A stretch of 64,000 nucleotides of DNA from Xanthobacter autotrophicus (lineage in GTDB: Bacteria > Pseudomonadota > Alphaproteobacteria > Rhizobiales > Xanthobacteraceae): the NCBI RefSeq assembly GCF_005871085.1, contig NZ_VAUP01000005.1, positions 62,001 to 126,000 of the forward strand. Reading direction: 5' to 3'. The translations under genes and the position numbers were made by a program. The notes below the pieces were generated by a model. That model worked only from the letters and a program-made list of their open reading frames with translations. It did not search any database and was not told where the DNA came from. Position 1 is the stretch's first letter. The number at the start of each line of letters is the position of its first letter. This document shows, one piece after another, positions 50,202 to 58,155 of the stretch.

Positions 50202-50675
50202 ATGAAGACTGTTTTCAAGGCCGGCCTCGCGGCTGCTGCCCTTCTCGCCGTCGGCGCCGTGCCCGCTTCGGCCCAGTCCCGTGTCCAGGTCGGCACGCTG
50301 AGCTGCAACCTCGCGCCGAACGTGAGCTTCGTCCTCGGCTCCGTGCGTGAGATGAGCTGCAGCTTCCTGCCGTCCTCGCGCAGCGCCAAGGCTGGCACCT
50401 ATCAGGGTGTGACCCGCCGCTTCGGCCTCGACCTGGGCTTCAGCACCTCCGGCCGCATGGTGTGGGCCGTGTTCGCCCCCACCGCCGTGGTCGGCCGCGG
50501 CGCGCTGCGCGGCACCTATGTGGGCGCCTCCACCAACGCCTCGTTCGGCGTGGGCCTCGGCGCCAACGTGCTGGTGGGTGGCTCGTCCAACACCATCGCC
50601 CTGCAGCCGCTCTCCGTCGAAGGCCAGACCGGCGTCAACCTCGCCCTCGGCGTGTCCGACCTGACCCTGCGCTGA
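50202..50675 (+). CDS. DUF992 exported protein, paralogue 1
   Basis: 157 residues with a signal peptide cleaved near ASA-Q. The mature part has the family pattern VQVGTLSCNLAPNVSFVLGS, MSCSF, a central YQGVTRRFG and a C-terminal GGSSNTIALQPLSVEGQTG. Two cysteines are likely to bond. DUF992 proteins are common, abundant-looking periplasmic proteins of Rhizobiales with no known function. It is followed by a strong terminator and two further paralogues. Confidence 0.88.
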   Translation: MKTVFKAGLAAAALLAVGAVPASAQSRVQVGTLSCNLAPNVSFVLGSVREMSCSFLPSSRSAKAGTYQGVTRRFGLDLGFSTSGRMVWAVFAPTAVVGRGALRGTYVGASTNASFGVGLGANVLVGGSSNTIALQPLSVEGQTGVNLALGVSDLTLR

Positions 50676-50750
50676 TTCGGCCGACAGTGCGGCGAAGCAT
50701 GCTGAAAAGCTGTTTCTGCTGCGCTCGTTACGCTGGATGAGTCCGATACT

Positions 50751-50778
50751 GCGCCCCCGCCCCCAGGTCGGGGGCGCA
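50751..50778 (+). terminator. Rho-independent terminator after DUF992 paralogue 1
   Basis: TGCGCCCCCG (50751-50760) is exactly complementary to CGGGGGCGCA (50769-50778), followed by AGCATTTTC. Confidence 0.7.
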
Positions 50779-50917
50779 AGCATTTTCAAGGCACCCGAAC
50801 GCGTTGCGGTCGCCCCTGCCGCACCACCATCCCAACCGCGCCATTCCCCCAGGCATGGCGGTTGCGCGGTGATCGCGCGCAACGTACCTCTGCGCACGCT
50901 GCAACCTGGGGGTTCTC

Positions 50918-51430
50918 ATGCGCGCTTCCTTCGCCGCCATCTCCACCGCTTTCGCCCTGGCTCTCGCTGCCGTGCCTGCGACCGCCCAGACCCCGCCGCC
51001 CGCCGCGAATACGCCCAAGGTCCAGTCGGGCATGCTGGTGTGCAAAGTGGCGCCGTCCATCGGTTTCGTCCTTGGCTCCATGCGCGAGATGGGCTGCGAG
51101 TTCCGTGACACCAGCGTGCAACCCTACCTGGTGAAGTCCCGCTACAAGGGCACCATCGCGCGCTTCGGCATCGACATTGGCGCGCTGGCCGCGGACACCC
51201 TCGCCTGGGCCGTGTTCGCCCCGTCAGCGGTGGTGGCGCCCAGCGACATCGCCGGCAGCTACGTGGGCGTCTCGGTGGATGCGGCCTGGACCATCGGCGG
51301 CGGCACCAACATCCTGCTCGGCGGCTCCAGCAACCAGATCGCTCTTCAGACCATCTCGGTGGAAGGCATGGTCGGGGCGGACATCGCCGCCGGCGTCGCC
51401 GACCTCACGCTGGTGCTCCTCCCCAACTGA
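50918..51430 (+). CDS. DUF992 exported protein, paralogue 2
   Basis: 170 residues, signal peptide ending near ATA-Q. Shares with paralogue 1 the patterns FVLGSMREMGCEF, AWAVFAPSAVVA, GSYVGVS and GGSSNQIALQTISVEG. The spacing and the separate terminator after paralogue 1 suggest its own promoter. Function unknown. Confidence 0.88.
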   Translation: MRASFAAISTAFALALAAVPATAQTPPPAANTPKVQSGMLVCKVAPSIGFVLGSMREMGCEFRDTSVQPYLVKSRYKGTIARFGIDIGALAADTLAWAVFAPSAVVAPSDIAGSYVGVSVDAAWTIGGGTNILLGGSSNQIALQTISVEGMVGADIAAGVADLTLVLLPN

Positions 51431-51444
51431 GAGCTGCCGGATCT

Positions 51445-51484
51445 CGGCCGGGAGCGTTGCCTTTTTCGGCAGCATTCCCGGCCG
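51445..51484 (+). terminator. Hairpin after DUF992 paralogue 2
   Basis: CGGCCGGGA (51445-51453) pairs with TCCCGGCCG (51476-51484); inside is a second short stem around CTTTTTC. Confidence 0.55.
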
Positions 51485-51578
51485 CTTCATGAAAAAGTCG
51501 GATCTTGGGCGCCAGACTTAACCTTTGGTTGGATCGCGCAAGTGATCTGACGGGTCGGCCTTGTTGCGGGGGTCCGGA

Positions 51579-52085
51579 ATGTCTCACCTATTCGCCCGGC
51601 TGTTGATCCCGGGCGCAGTTACCGTTTTCGCTGTCACAGTCGGGGCCGGGGCCCTTGCCGGCGCCATGCCCCAGGTCTCCGCCGGCCTGCTGGAATGCCG
51701 GGGCGAATTCGCCACCGCTTATGGCTTCGGCTCCACCCGGAAAGTGCGCTGCGAGTTTCGTCCCTCCGTGGGGATGAACCATTATTATGCCGGCACCCTC
51801 GACCGGATCGGCCTCGATGTCGGCATCTCCGACCAGGCCAGCATGTTGTGGGCGGTGCTCGCCACCTCGCCGCAGGTGGATCCGGGGGCGCTGGCCGGCA
51901 CTTATGTGGGCCTGTCGACCGGTTTTTCCGTGGGTCCGGGCTTCTCCGCCAACATGCTGGCCTCGCAGGACGCCACGAGGCAGGTGACGCTGCAGCCCAT
52001 CAGCGTCTCCTCCGACAGCGGTCTCAGCGTCTCCATCACCGGCGCGACGCTGACCCTCGCCCCCTCTGGCCCCACCCCGCAATAG
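51579..52085 (+). CDS. DUF992 exported protein, paralogue 3 (divergent)
   Basis: 168 residues from the ATG at 51579 (behind GCGGGGGTCCGG); a TTG at 51561 would add six. A signal sequence is followed by VSAGLLECRGEF, TRKVRCEF, LWAVLATSP, GTYVGLS and a VTLQPISVSSD segment that align with the other two copies, but with clearly more differences. Convergent with msrP. Confidence 0.82.
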   Translation: MSHLFARLLIPGAVTVFAVTVGAGALAGAMPQVSAGLLECRGEFATAYGFGSTRKVRCEFRPSVGMNHYYAGTLDRIGLDVGISDQASMLWAVLATSPQVDPGALAGTYVGLSTGFSVGPGFSANMLASQDATRQVTLQPISVSSDSGLSVSITGATLTLAPSGPTPQ

Positions 52086-52108
52086 CGCGGGATGGGGACT
52101 AACCCACG

Positions 52109-53074
52109 TCAGAACCAGATCTTTTCCGCCTCGCGGCCGGCATAAAGACCGGCGACGTATTCGCCGTAGCCGTTGAACAACTCGGTGGGACGGCGGTTGC
52201 CGGTGGCGATATCCTCCTCGCTCGCCTGGCTCCAGCGCGGGTGCGGCACCTTGGGATTCACATTGGCCCAGAAGCCATATTCGGCGCCCTGGACCTCCTC
52301 CCAGAAGCTCAGGGGCTGCTTGTCCGTGAAGGAGAAGCGCACGATGCCCTTGATGGATTTAAATCCGTATTTCCAAGGCGTTACCAGCCTGAGCGGCGCG
52401 CCATACTGGCCCGGCGCCGGCTTGCCGTAGACGCCGGTGACGAGAAAGGCCAGCTCGTTGGTCGCCTCGGCCAGGGTCAGGCCCTCCACATAGGGCCACG
52501 GATAGCGGAAATCCCTTTGATTTGACGCGACTTTCGGGTTCAGGAACGTCTCCATCCGCACATATTTCGCGCCCGCCTTGGGACCCGCCAGCGCCACTAG
52601 GTCCTTCATGGCAAAGCCGGTCCACGGCACCGCCATGGACCAGGCCTCGACGCAGCGGTGGCGGTAGAGCCGCTCCTCCAGCTGGACCTTCTTGAGCAGG
52701 TCGTCGATGCCCAGTTCCTGGGGGTTGTCCACCAGTCCGTCGATCTTCACCAGCCAGGGCCGGCGCTCGAAGCGGCTCATGGAAGGGGCGACGTTCTTGC
52801 CGTAGCTGAATTCGTAATAATTGTTGACGGTGCTGGACTTAGCTTCCGGCGTCACCGGCCGCTCCAGGGTGTAGCGCGGGTTCCGCGCGGCCGGGTAGAG
52901 GCCGGCGGACGGGTCCGGCAGATCGCCGACGCGCTGGGCCGCCGCGGGTCCCGCAAGGCTCGCCGCCGCCAGCATGGCGCCGGCACCCATCAGCTCCCGG
53001 CGGGAGAAATAGAGGCCCTCCGGCGTCGCCGCTGATTCGGGAATTTCCCAGCCCCGCCTGCGTCGAATGTACAT
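52109..53074 (-). CDS. msrP: Protein-methionine-sulfoxide reductase catalytic subunit
   Basis: 321 residues from the ATG at 53074. A Tat signal (SRRELMGAGAML) sends the folded molybdenum protein to the periplasm. The molybdenum-coordinating Cys141 lies in RHRCVEAWSM, and the sulfite-oxidase fold pattern YGAPLRLVTPWKYGFKSIK is intact. MsrP repairs oxidised methionines in periplasmic proteins with electrons from the heme-binding membrane partner MsrQ. No msrQ is adjacent, although the two are often neighbours. Confidence 0.95.
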   Translation of the reverse strand: MYIRRRRGWEIPESAATPEGLYFSRRELMGAGAMLAAASLAGPAAAQRVGDLPDPSAGLYPAARNPRYTLERPVTPEAKSSTVNNYYEFSYGKNVAPSMSRFERRPWLVKIDGLVDNPQELGIDDLLKKVQLEERLYRHRCVEAWSMAVPWTGFAMKDLVALAGPKAGAKYVRMETFLNPKVASNQRDFRYPWPYVEGLTLAEATNELAFLVTGVYGKPAPGQYGAPLRLVTPWKYGFKSIKGIVRFSFTDKQPLSFWEEVQGAEYGFWANVNPKVPHPRWSQASEEDIATGNRRPTELFNGYGEYVAGLYAGREAEKIWF

Positions 53075-53270
53075 GCTGTGTGTCCTCCAATGGCGGCGGA
53101 GGATCGCGGCGGCGCCCCCTCGGGGCAATTCAAACGGACGTGTGCTCGATCACCGTTTCGGGTTCAAGAGGTTCGCCGACATCGGCGGGTTCGAGTTCGG
53201 ATTTGGACAGAGAAAGAACGCTCACGCGCCGCGCGGTCCTGGTTGCCGGCTTGGCCGGCTGCCGCCGGCC

Positions 53271-54569
53271 TCACGCCTCCACGCCGCCGCGCCGCTCGGG
53301 CTCGGCGAAGCCCTCCGGAGCGTCGCCGGCCTCGAAGGGGGTTTCCACCTCCACGAAGGTATCAGGGTAAAATCCGTTGAAGCGGGTGCGCAGGGACAGG
53401 GAATAGGCGCCGATGTGGCCGATCTCGATCCAGTCGCCGGTGTCCACGCTCTCGGGCAGGAAGAAGGGGCGCGAGAGCACGTCCACGCTGTCGCAGGTGG
53501 CGCCATAGATGCGGAACGGCTCGATGCGCCCGCTGCCCAACGCCCCCCGCCCCGGCCGGCGGCGACGGGCGGGGTCCGGGATGTGCCGCACCGGCAGGAG
53601 GATCTTGCCCGTCCACGAATCCGACAAGGACGACCAGATCCCGTCATTGATATAAAGCCGCTGCCCCTTCTTCAGCAGCACCCGCACGATCACCGAGAAG
53701 GACCGCGCGACGATCACCCGCCCCGGCTCGGCTACCAGCGGGGTGCCGGCGAAGCCGTTGCGCTCCACCGCGCCCACGAGGCCGGATATGATCTCGTCCA
53801 GCGGCGGCATGGGCGGCACCGGGCGACGCGGGTTCTGGGCATAGGTGGCGGGAAAGCCGCCGCCCACGTCGAGGGCGACGATGGGCACCCCCGCCGCCGC
53901 GCGCACCTCCGCCGCCACGGCGACCGCCCGGGCATAGGTGTCCGGGTCTTCCACCTGGCTACCCACGTGGAAGCACAGGCCGCACTTGATGCCGATGCCA
54001 TGGATGCGCTGGAGCAGTTCCGCCGCATGGCCCGGCGCCGCGCCGAATTTCTTGGACAGCTCGTAGGCCGCGTCCCCCTTGGAGGCGATGCGCACGAACA
54101 GGGTGAGGTCTTCCGGGTCGAGATCCAGCGCCCGGACGATCCGCACGATCTTGGCCACCTCGTCCTCATGGTCGAGGGTGGTCGAGCGGATGCGGTAGTG
54201 CTCGAGCGCGAGGCGGATGTCCGACTGGGCCTTCACCGGATGCATGTAGAGCAGCTCCGCCCCGGGCGCTGCGGCGCGGGCGGCGGCGAACTCGGCGGGG
54301 CTGGCCACGTCGAAAGCGGAAATGCCAGCCTTCGCCAGCACGTCCAACACCATGGGCTCGCCATTGGTCTTCACCGCATAGGCGGTCTTGCCGGGGAAGG
54401 CCTCGACGAAGGCCCTGGCGTCGGCGGCCAGCACCTGGGGTCGAAAGCAATAGACCGGCTGGTCCGGCCGCAGTTCCAGCGCCGCCTCCCGGCCCGAGGC
54501 GAAGCGCGGCGTCGCAACGGCGGCGGTAGCTGTGGGTGGAGGCGCGCTGGCGAAGCGGGACTGCGACAT
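53271..54569 (-). CDS. Group IV PLP decarboxylase (ornithine/lysine decarboxylase type)
   Basis: 432 residues from the ATG at 54569 (behind GGGAGGG). Alanine-racemase-like fold III enzyme: PLP lysine Lys67 in AYAVKTN, the HVGSQVEDP histidine loop, GGGFPATY, an EPGR phosphate-binding motif and the catalytic Cys in GATCDSVD near the C-terminus. It should make putrescine from ornithine (or cadaverine from lysine) in the cytosol. An Arg/Pro-rich insert of about 15 residues lies before the Cys motif. A 180-base leader with its own short ORF precedes it. Confidence 0.92.
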   Translation of the reverse strand: MSQSRFASAPPPTATAAVATPRFASGREAALELRPDQPVYCFRPQVLAADARAFVEAFPGKTAYAVKTNGEPMVLDVLAKAGISAFDVASPAEFAAARAAAPGAELLYMHPVKAQSDIRLALEHYRIRSTTLDHEDEVAKIVRIVRALDLDPEDLTLFVRIASKGDAAYELSKKFGAAPGHAAELLQRIHGIGIKCGLCFHVGSQVEDPDTYARAVAVAAEVRAAAGVPIVALDVGGGFPATYAQNPRRPVPPMPPLDEIISGLVGAVERNGFAGTPLVAEPGRVIVARSFSVIVRVLLKKGQRLYINDGIWSSLSDSWTGKILLPVRHIPDPARRRRPGRGALGSGRIEPFRIYGATCDSVDVLSRPFFLPESVDTGDWIEIGHIGAYSLSLRTRFNGFYPDTFVEVETPFEAGDAPEGFAEPERRGGVEA

Positions 54570-54755
54570 GAACCCTCCCGGTGGGCCGACGGATGGTGAG
54601 TCGGATATCGAGCATGCCGCGCTTTTCCGGCGAGAGCACGACAGGACCTCCGTGTTAATTTTCTCGCAAGGTGTTGCCGCCGTGTCCTTGACCGGGCGAA
54701 AGCGCCGCCGCATCGTCCCCCGTCAAGTTCGCCCGACACGGGCGGGGGGCCTGAA
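54570..54755 (-). promoter_or_regulatory. Leader of the decarboxylase gene with an upstream ORF start
   Basis: On the minus strand ACGGAGGTC is followed by a GTG at 54639 that opens a frame (MLSPEKRGMLDIRLTIRR...) overlapping the decarboxylase start in another frame. The decarboxylase has its own binding site. Leaders of this gene class in alphaproteobacteria carry a conserved speF RNA element; I cannot confirm a match here. Confidence 0.4.
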
Positions 54756-54767
54756 GTGGAGTGGACC

Positions 54768-55289
54768 ATGGTTGATCGGGCGCGGAGCGCAGCGGCGAAG
54801 GCGAAGCGCGCGATGTCCCTCGCGACTGTATCGCGCGCAGTGAAGGCTGCGGCGGTCGTGGCAGGGCTTGCGCTCGTGTCCATGGGCGGCGCCTCCAGCG
54901 TCAGGGCCGCCAACCTGCTGGAGCTGAACTTCTGGCTCTCCGGCCCCAATTATTCGGGCGTCGTGCCCGCCTGCGAGGATCAGCAGGCCCTCGACCTCAT
55001 CGCCAGCCGATTCGCCGAGACCGAGCGCATGTACTGGTCCTCGGCCCTCGCCATTACCGGCTTCGAGAAGGTCCGCGAGATCGCGTTCCGCCCGTGGGGA
55101 CCGGAATACCAGCCGCGCCGCTTCTGCAAGGGCACTGTCTTCACCAACGATGCCCGCAAGCACGCCATCTATTATTCCATCATCGAGGACGGCGGCTTCA
55201 TCGGCGCCAGCTGGGGCGTGGACTGGTGCGTGGTCGGCCTCGACCGCAGCTATGCCTATGCCCCGTCCTGCAAGATGGCGGGTCCGTGA
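54768..55289 (+). CDS. Exported protein of unknown function, upstream of RNase T2
   Basis: 173 residues from the ATG at 54768 (a GTG at 54756 is possible). A basic N-terminus and one hydrophobic stretch (AVVAGLALVSMGGASSVRA) look like a signal peptide. The mature part holds four cysteines (VPACEDQ, RRFCKGT, VDWCVVG, APSCKMA), so two disulfides are likely. Its GTGA overlap with the RNase T2 gene couples the two; a partner or inhibitor role is conceivable but only inferred. Confidence 0.78.
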   Translation: MVDRARSAAAKAKRAMSLATVSRAVKAAAVVAGLALVSMGGASSVRAANLLELNFWLSGPNYSGVVPACEDQQALDLIASRFAETERMYWSSALAITGFEKVREIAFRPWGPEYQPRRFCKGTVFTNDARKHAIYYSIIEDGGFIGASWGVDWCVVGLDRSYAYAPSCKMAGP

Positions 55290-55954
55290 GGCGCGCGCTC
55301 GCAGCCTTCGCCCTGTTCGCTGGTGTTCTCGTCGCGGCCTTTACGGGGCCGGCGGCGGCGCAGGACCATGCGCCCGGCCGCTTCGATTTCTACGTGCTGT
55401 CCCTGTCCTGGTCGCCCACCTATTGCGAGGACAAGGGCCGAAAGGCGGCGAACGAGCCCCAGTGCAACCTCACTCGCCCCTATGCCTTCGTGGTCCACGG
55501 CCTGTGGCCGCAGTATGAGCGCGGCTTTCCCGAAAACTGCCAGCGCCCGCCGCCCTACGTGCCGAACCCGCTGGTGAATTCCATGCTGGACGTGATGCCG
55601 AGCCGCGGGCTCGTCATCTATGAGTGGAAGAAGCACGGCACCTGCTCCGGCCTCTCGCCCGGCGCCTATTTCGACCTGGTGCGCGCGGCGCGGGACAAGG
55701 TGGCCATCCCCGCCGAGTTCACCCGGCTCGACGACTACCGCATGGTCTCGCCGTCGGACGTGGAAGACGCCTTCCGCTCCGCCAATCCCGGCCTGTCGCC
55801 GGACATGTTCTCGGTGCAGTGCGACCGCCGGCGCCTGACCGAGGTGCGCATCTGCCTCAGCCAGGATCTCGCCTTCCGCGCCTGCCCCGACGTGGACCGC
55901 CGCGCCTGCCGCCTGTCGCGCATGGTGATGCCGCCCGTGCGCGGCGGCAGATAG
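55286..55954 (+). CDS. Secreted ribonuclease T2 family protein
   Basis: 222 residues starting at a GTG overlapping the previous stop. A signal peptide (ALAAFALFAGVLVAAF...) precedes the two catalytic segments CAS1 FVVHGLWPQY and CAS2 YEWKKHGTC, with both histidines and the Glu-Lys pair present. Several cysteines match the family disulfides. It should cut single-stranded RNA in the periplasm or outside the cell. It is translationally coupled to the four-cysteine exported protein. Confidence 0.93.
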   Translation: MRRALAAFALFAGVLVAAFTGPAAAQDHAPGRFDFYVLSLSWSPTYCEDKGRKAANEPQCNLTRPYAFVVHGLWPQYERGFPENCQRPPPYVPNPLVNSMLDVMPSRGLVIYEWKKHGTCSGLSPGAYFDLVRAARDKVAIPAEFTRLDDYRMVSPSDVEDAFRSANPGLSPDMFSVQCDRRRLTEVRICLSQDLAFRACPDVDRRACRLSRMVMPPVRGGR

Positions 55955-55976
55955 GGCGAGACAGGCCGATAACGCC

Positions 55977-56837
55977 ATGAATTACCGTCATTCGTTCCAT
56001 GCGGGGAACCCCGCCGACGTGATGAAGCACGCCGCCCTTGCGCGCGTGCTCGCCTATCTGAACAAAAAGGAAAACGCCTACCGGGTGCTCGACACCCACG
56101 CGGGCGCGGGCCTCTACGACCTCGACGGAGCCAACGCCCAGCGCACGCTGGAGGCCGATAGCGGCATCGAGGCGGTGCTGGCGGCCGATCTCGCCGGCAC
56201 CCTGCCCAAGCCCGCCGCCGCCCTGCTTGCGCCCTATCTCGATGCGGTCCGCGCCACCCGCGCCGGCGGCCGCAGGCTTTATCCCGGCTCCCCGGCGCTG
56301 GCGCTCGCCCTGTCGCGGCCGCAGGACCGCTTCCTGTTCTGCGAACTGCACAAGGAAGAGCGGGCCAAGCTGGAAAAGCGCGTGGGCGAGGATCCGCGGG
56401 TGAAGATCCTGCCCCAGGACGGCTGGCAGGGGATCGCCGCCCACCTGCCGCCGCGCGAGCGGCGCGGGCTTGTGCTGGTGGACCCGCCGTTCGAGGAGCC
56501 GGGCGAGTTCCAGCGCCTGGTGGCGGGGCTTGAGGCCGCCCACCAGCGCTTTGCCACCGGCATCATCATGCTGTGGTATCCCATCAAGGACCTGAAGGCG
56601 GTGGATGCTTTCCGCCGCGACGTGGCCCGCCTCGGCCTGCCCAAGACGCTGCGGGTGGAGCTGGATTTCGCCACCGTGCGCAGCCTCGATGTCCTGTCGG
56701 GCTCCGGGCTCATCATCGTCAATCCGCCGTTCACGCTGGCGGATGAGATGCGCACGATCCTTAATGCCCTCGCCCCGCTCCTGGCCCGCGACGGACAGGG
56801 CCGCGCCCGCGTCTCCTGGCTCACCCCCGGCGGGTGA
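55977..56837 (+). CDS. rlmJ: 23S rRNA (adenine-2030-N6)-methyltransferase RlmJ
   Basis: 286 residues. The N-terminus MNYRHSFHAGNPADVMKHA is characteristic, followed by the SAM-binding DTHAGAGLYDL and the catalytic DPPFE motif. It methylates A2030 of 23S rRNA during ribosome assembly. It follows the RNase T2 gene by 22 bases on the same strand. Confidence 0.95.
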   Translation: MNYRHSFHAGNPADVMKHAALARVLAYLNKKENAYRVLDTHAGAGLYDLDGANAQRTLEADSGIEAVLAADLAGTLPKPAAALLAPYLDAVRATRAGGRRLYPGSPALALALSRPQDRFLFCELHKEERAKLEKRVGEDPRVKILPQDGWQGIAAHLPPRERRGLVLVDPPFEEPGEFQRLVAGLEAAHQRFATGIIMLWYPIKDLKAVDAFRRDVARLGLPKTLRVELDFATVRSLDVLSGSGLIIVNPPFTLADEMRTILNALAPLLARDGQGRARVSWLTPGG

Positions 56838-56937
56838 TACCCATTCAAGCCATTGATGGCTGGGCTTCGCCTTTTGACTTCCGGCGCAGCTGGCCGCGCG
56901 CTATCTGGAAGGTCCCTCCTCAGCCCGGACCTGCCCC

Positions 56938-57537
56938 ATGCTGCTGCGTTTTTCCGCCACCTCGCCCTTCGTGCGCAAGGTGCGCGTCGCCGCCGCCCTC
57001 CTCGGCCAGACGCTTGAGATCGAGCCCGCCGACACGCTGGACCCCAACGATACCCTGCGCAGCCAGAACCCCCTCGGCAAAATTCCGGCGCTGCTCGCCG
57101 ACGACGGGCAGGTGCTGTTCGATTCGTCCGTGATTCTCGCCTATCTCGACATGCTCGCCGGCGGCGGCCGCATCCTGCCCCTCGACCCCAAGGCGCGCAT
57201 CGCCGCCCTGCGCAAGGAAGCGCTGGCGGACGGCATGATGGATGCCGGCATCCTGCTTTTGTACGAAGGTCGCTTCCGCCCGGTGGAAAAGCACGAGCCC
57301 AAGTGGCTGGAGCATCAGGAGGGCAAGCGGTCCCGCGCCCTCGACGCGTTCGAGGCCGATGCCGCCCCGTTCGACGGCACCATCACGGTGGGCGACATCT
57401 CGCTCGCCTGCGCGCTCGGCTGGTTCGATTTCCGCTTCGAGGGCAAGTGGCGGTCGGACCATCCCAAGCTTGAAGCCTGGTACGAGGCCTTCGCCGCCGC
57501 CTGCCCCCACTTCGCGGACTCCACGCCGGCGGCGTGA
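56938..57537 (+). CDS. Glutathione S-transferase family protein
   Basis: 199 residues. The N-terminal thioredoxin-like domain begins LLRFSATSPFVRKVRVAA, with the cis-Pro in GKIPALLADDG and the glutathione-binding FDSSVI. The C-terminal helical domain holds ITVGDISLACALGWFDFRF. Different from the GST at 47943 (low visible similarity outside motifs). Substrate unknown. Confidence 0.9.
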   Translation: MLLRFSATSPFVRKVRVAAALLGQTLEIEPADTLDPNDTLRSQNPLGKIPALLADDGQVLFDSSVILAYLDMLAGGGRILPLDPKARIAALRKEALADGMMDAGILLLYEGRFRPVEKHEPKWLEHQEGKRSRALDAFEADAAPFDGTITVGDISLACALGWFDFRFEGKWRSDHPKLEAWYEAFAAACPHFADSTPAA

Positions 57538-57548
57538 GGACCATTCAC

Positions 57549-57583
57549 GCCATCATGCCCCGGCGATGCCGGGGCATGATGGC
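57549..57583. terminator. Bidirectional hairpin between GST and DUF1236-like genes
   Basis: GCCATCATGCCCCGGC (57549-57564) is exactly complementary to GCCGGGGCATGATGGC (57568-57583) with a three-base loop, between two convergent stop codons. Confidence 0.75.
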
Positions 57584-57590
57584 GTCGACG

Positions 57591-57980
57591 TCACTGGACG
57601 ATGTAGACCACCTTGCGGGTGCGCGGATCCACGATTACCCGGCGGTCGTTGACCACGGAATACTGATACTCGCTGTTGCTGGGGATTTCGTAGAGCACCA
57701 CGTTGGGCGGCAGCGGCTCGCCCACCGTCACCTCGCGTTCCAGGCGGACCGAATTGCGGCGCTCCTTCATCACGTAGGTGCGTACCTCCTGGGGCGGCTC
57801 GGCGGCCGCGCCCACGGTGGCGCCGACCGCGCCGCCCACGACCGCGCCCACGGGTCCACCCACAACCGCGCCCACCGCCGCACCGCCGATGGCACCCGTT
57901 GCCGTGGAGGCCTGGGCGAAGACGGCGGTGGGGGCGAGAAGGCCGAGCACGAACGATCCGATGATAATCTTGTTGCGCAT
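57591..57980 (-). CDS. DUF1236-like exported protein with glycine-zipper segment
   Basis: 129 residues from the ATG at 57980. A signal peptide ends near VFA-Q. A Gly/Ala/Val-rich zipper follows (GAIGGAAVGAVVGGPVGAVV...), which could insert in a membrane, and then a folded C-terminus with the VGEPLPPNVVLYEIP and YSVVNDRRVIVDPRTRKVVY patterns known from DUF1236 proteins of Rhizobiales. Probably an outer-envelope protein; function unknown. Confidence 0.85.
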   Translation of the reverse strand: MRNKIIIGSFVLGLLAPTAVFAQASTATGAIGGAAVGAVVGGPVGAVVGGAVGATVGAAAEPPQEVRTYVMKERRNSVRLEREVTVGEPLPPNVVLYEIPSNSEYQYSVVNDRRVIVDPRTRKVVYIVQ

Positions 57981-58155
57981 ATTACCTCTCCTACTGCGTT
58001 CTGGTCGCAGTAGAAACAGGTATCCCCACGCTTTCGTTCCAACCCTCGGAGATTTTAAAAGACAGTGGTAAATCCAAAGCAGCGCGGCCGCGGAGCAACG
58101 ACTTGACCTTTGTCGCGCCCGCCACCGCGAGATTGAGTGCTGTCCTTGGCCCTGA

